From positions 1 through 42,629 of the forward strand of contig JAJPJE010000058.1 in assembly GCA_021324365.1 (NCBI GenBank): 42,629 bases of DNA, given 5' to 3'. The DNA comes from Terriglobia bacterium (lineage in GTDB: Bacteria > Acidobacteriota > Terriglobia > Terriglobales > Acidobacteriaceae). The translations under genes were made by a program, and so were the position numbers. A model generated the notes under the pieces. It saw only the letters and a program-made list of their open reading frames with translations. It was not told where the DNA came from and searched no databases. The number at the start of each line of letters is the position of its first letter. The stretch's first letter is position 1. Shown here piece by piece: positions 42,578-42,629 of the stretch.

Positions 42578-42629
42578 TTTGGAATGGGTCGATGGGAAAG
42601 TTGCCATCCTGTCTGGCGTGTTGAAGCGA

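Overview
The window looks like a chromosomal segment of an Acidobacteriota (Terriglobia-like) bacterium. The pointers are an Oar-like TonB-dependent receptor at the left edge, a VWFA-related secreted protein of the kind expanded in acidobacteria, several Tat-signal periplasmic enzymes, a GH127 glycosidase, an FkpA-like FKBP and a GlnB-Amt-GlnD nitrogen cluster. This is inference from gene content; there is no rRNA, and I see no tRNA, CRISPR array, integrase or prophage.

Layout. 1-3110: 3' part of a TonB-dependent receptor, closed by two hairpins. 3475-8045: ammonium transporter, PII protein (T-loop Tyr51 present) and GlnD, the last interrupted by an in-frame amber codon. 8128-9712 (minus): two secreted proteins, EXORDIUM-like and NTF2/DUF4440-like. 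10203-11285: a SplB-type radical SAM protein behind a recognisable promoter. 11293-12405 (minus): GerW/YtfJ-type protein and EcsC-family protein, divergent from RNase J. 14287-17204: threonine dehydratase without a canonical start codon, SH3/tetratricopeptide-like lipoprotein-sized secreted protein, UppP. 17303-18700: YtxH-like, LOG and winged-helix genes. 18979-21387: FtsK. 21487-22079: decayed YdeI-like gene. 22091-26983: GH127 enzyme (minus) divergent from a UPF0182 membrane protein. 27001-28373 (minus): cupredoxin and Tat metallophosphoesterase pair. 28519-29330: two coupled four-helix EamA half-transporters. 29337-31277 (minus): isopropylmalate/tartrate-type dehydrogenase coupled to a wrecked FAD oxidoreductase gene. 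31355-34816: YgfZ, DUF1844, MBL-fold hydrolase and RibF operon. 34865-38722: putative-Ig secreted protein, MFS transporter, DMT transporter, glutaredoxin-like protein, multi-helix membrane protein. 38855-41551 (minus): histidine kinase, response regulator and VWFA protein operon. 41666-42478 (minus): FKBP-type isomerase. The last 130 bases hold an inverted repeat.

Functional themes are nitrogen sensing (amt, PII, glnD), envelope biogenesis and protein folding (uppP, FKBP, UPF0182, TonB receptor), cofactor and Fe-S/folate/flavin housekeeping (ygfZ, ribF), and plant-polymer use (GH127, EXORDIUM-like).

Two patterns deserve attention. First, at least five loci carry lesions (glnD amber, threonine dehydratase start, YtxH frameshift, YdeI-like and FAD-oxidoreductase pseudogenes), which means either real gene decay or base-calling errors. 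Second, several genes have a -10-like box only 6 to 13 bases before the start codon, suggesting leaderless or near-leaderless transcripts. I did not find a convincing new defence or mobile system here.
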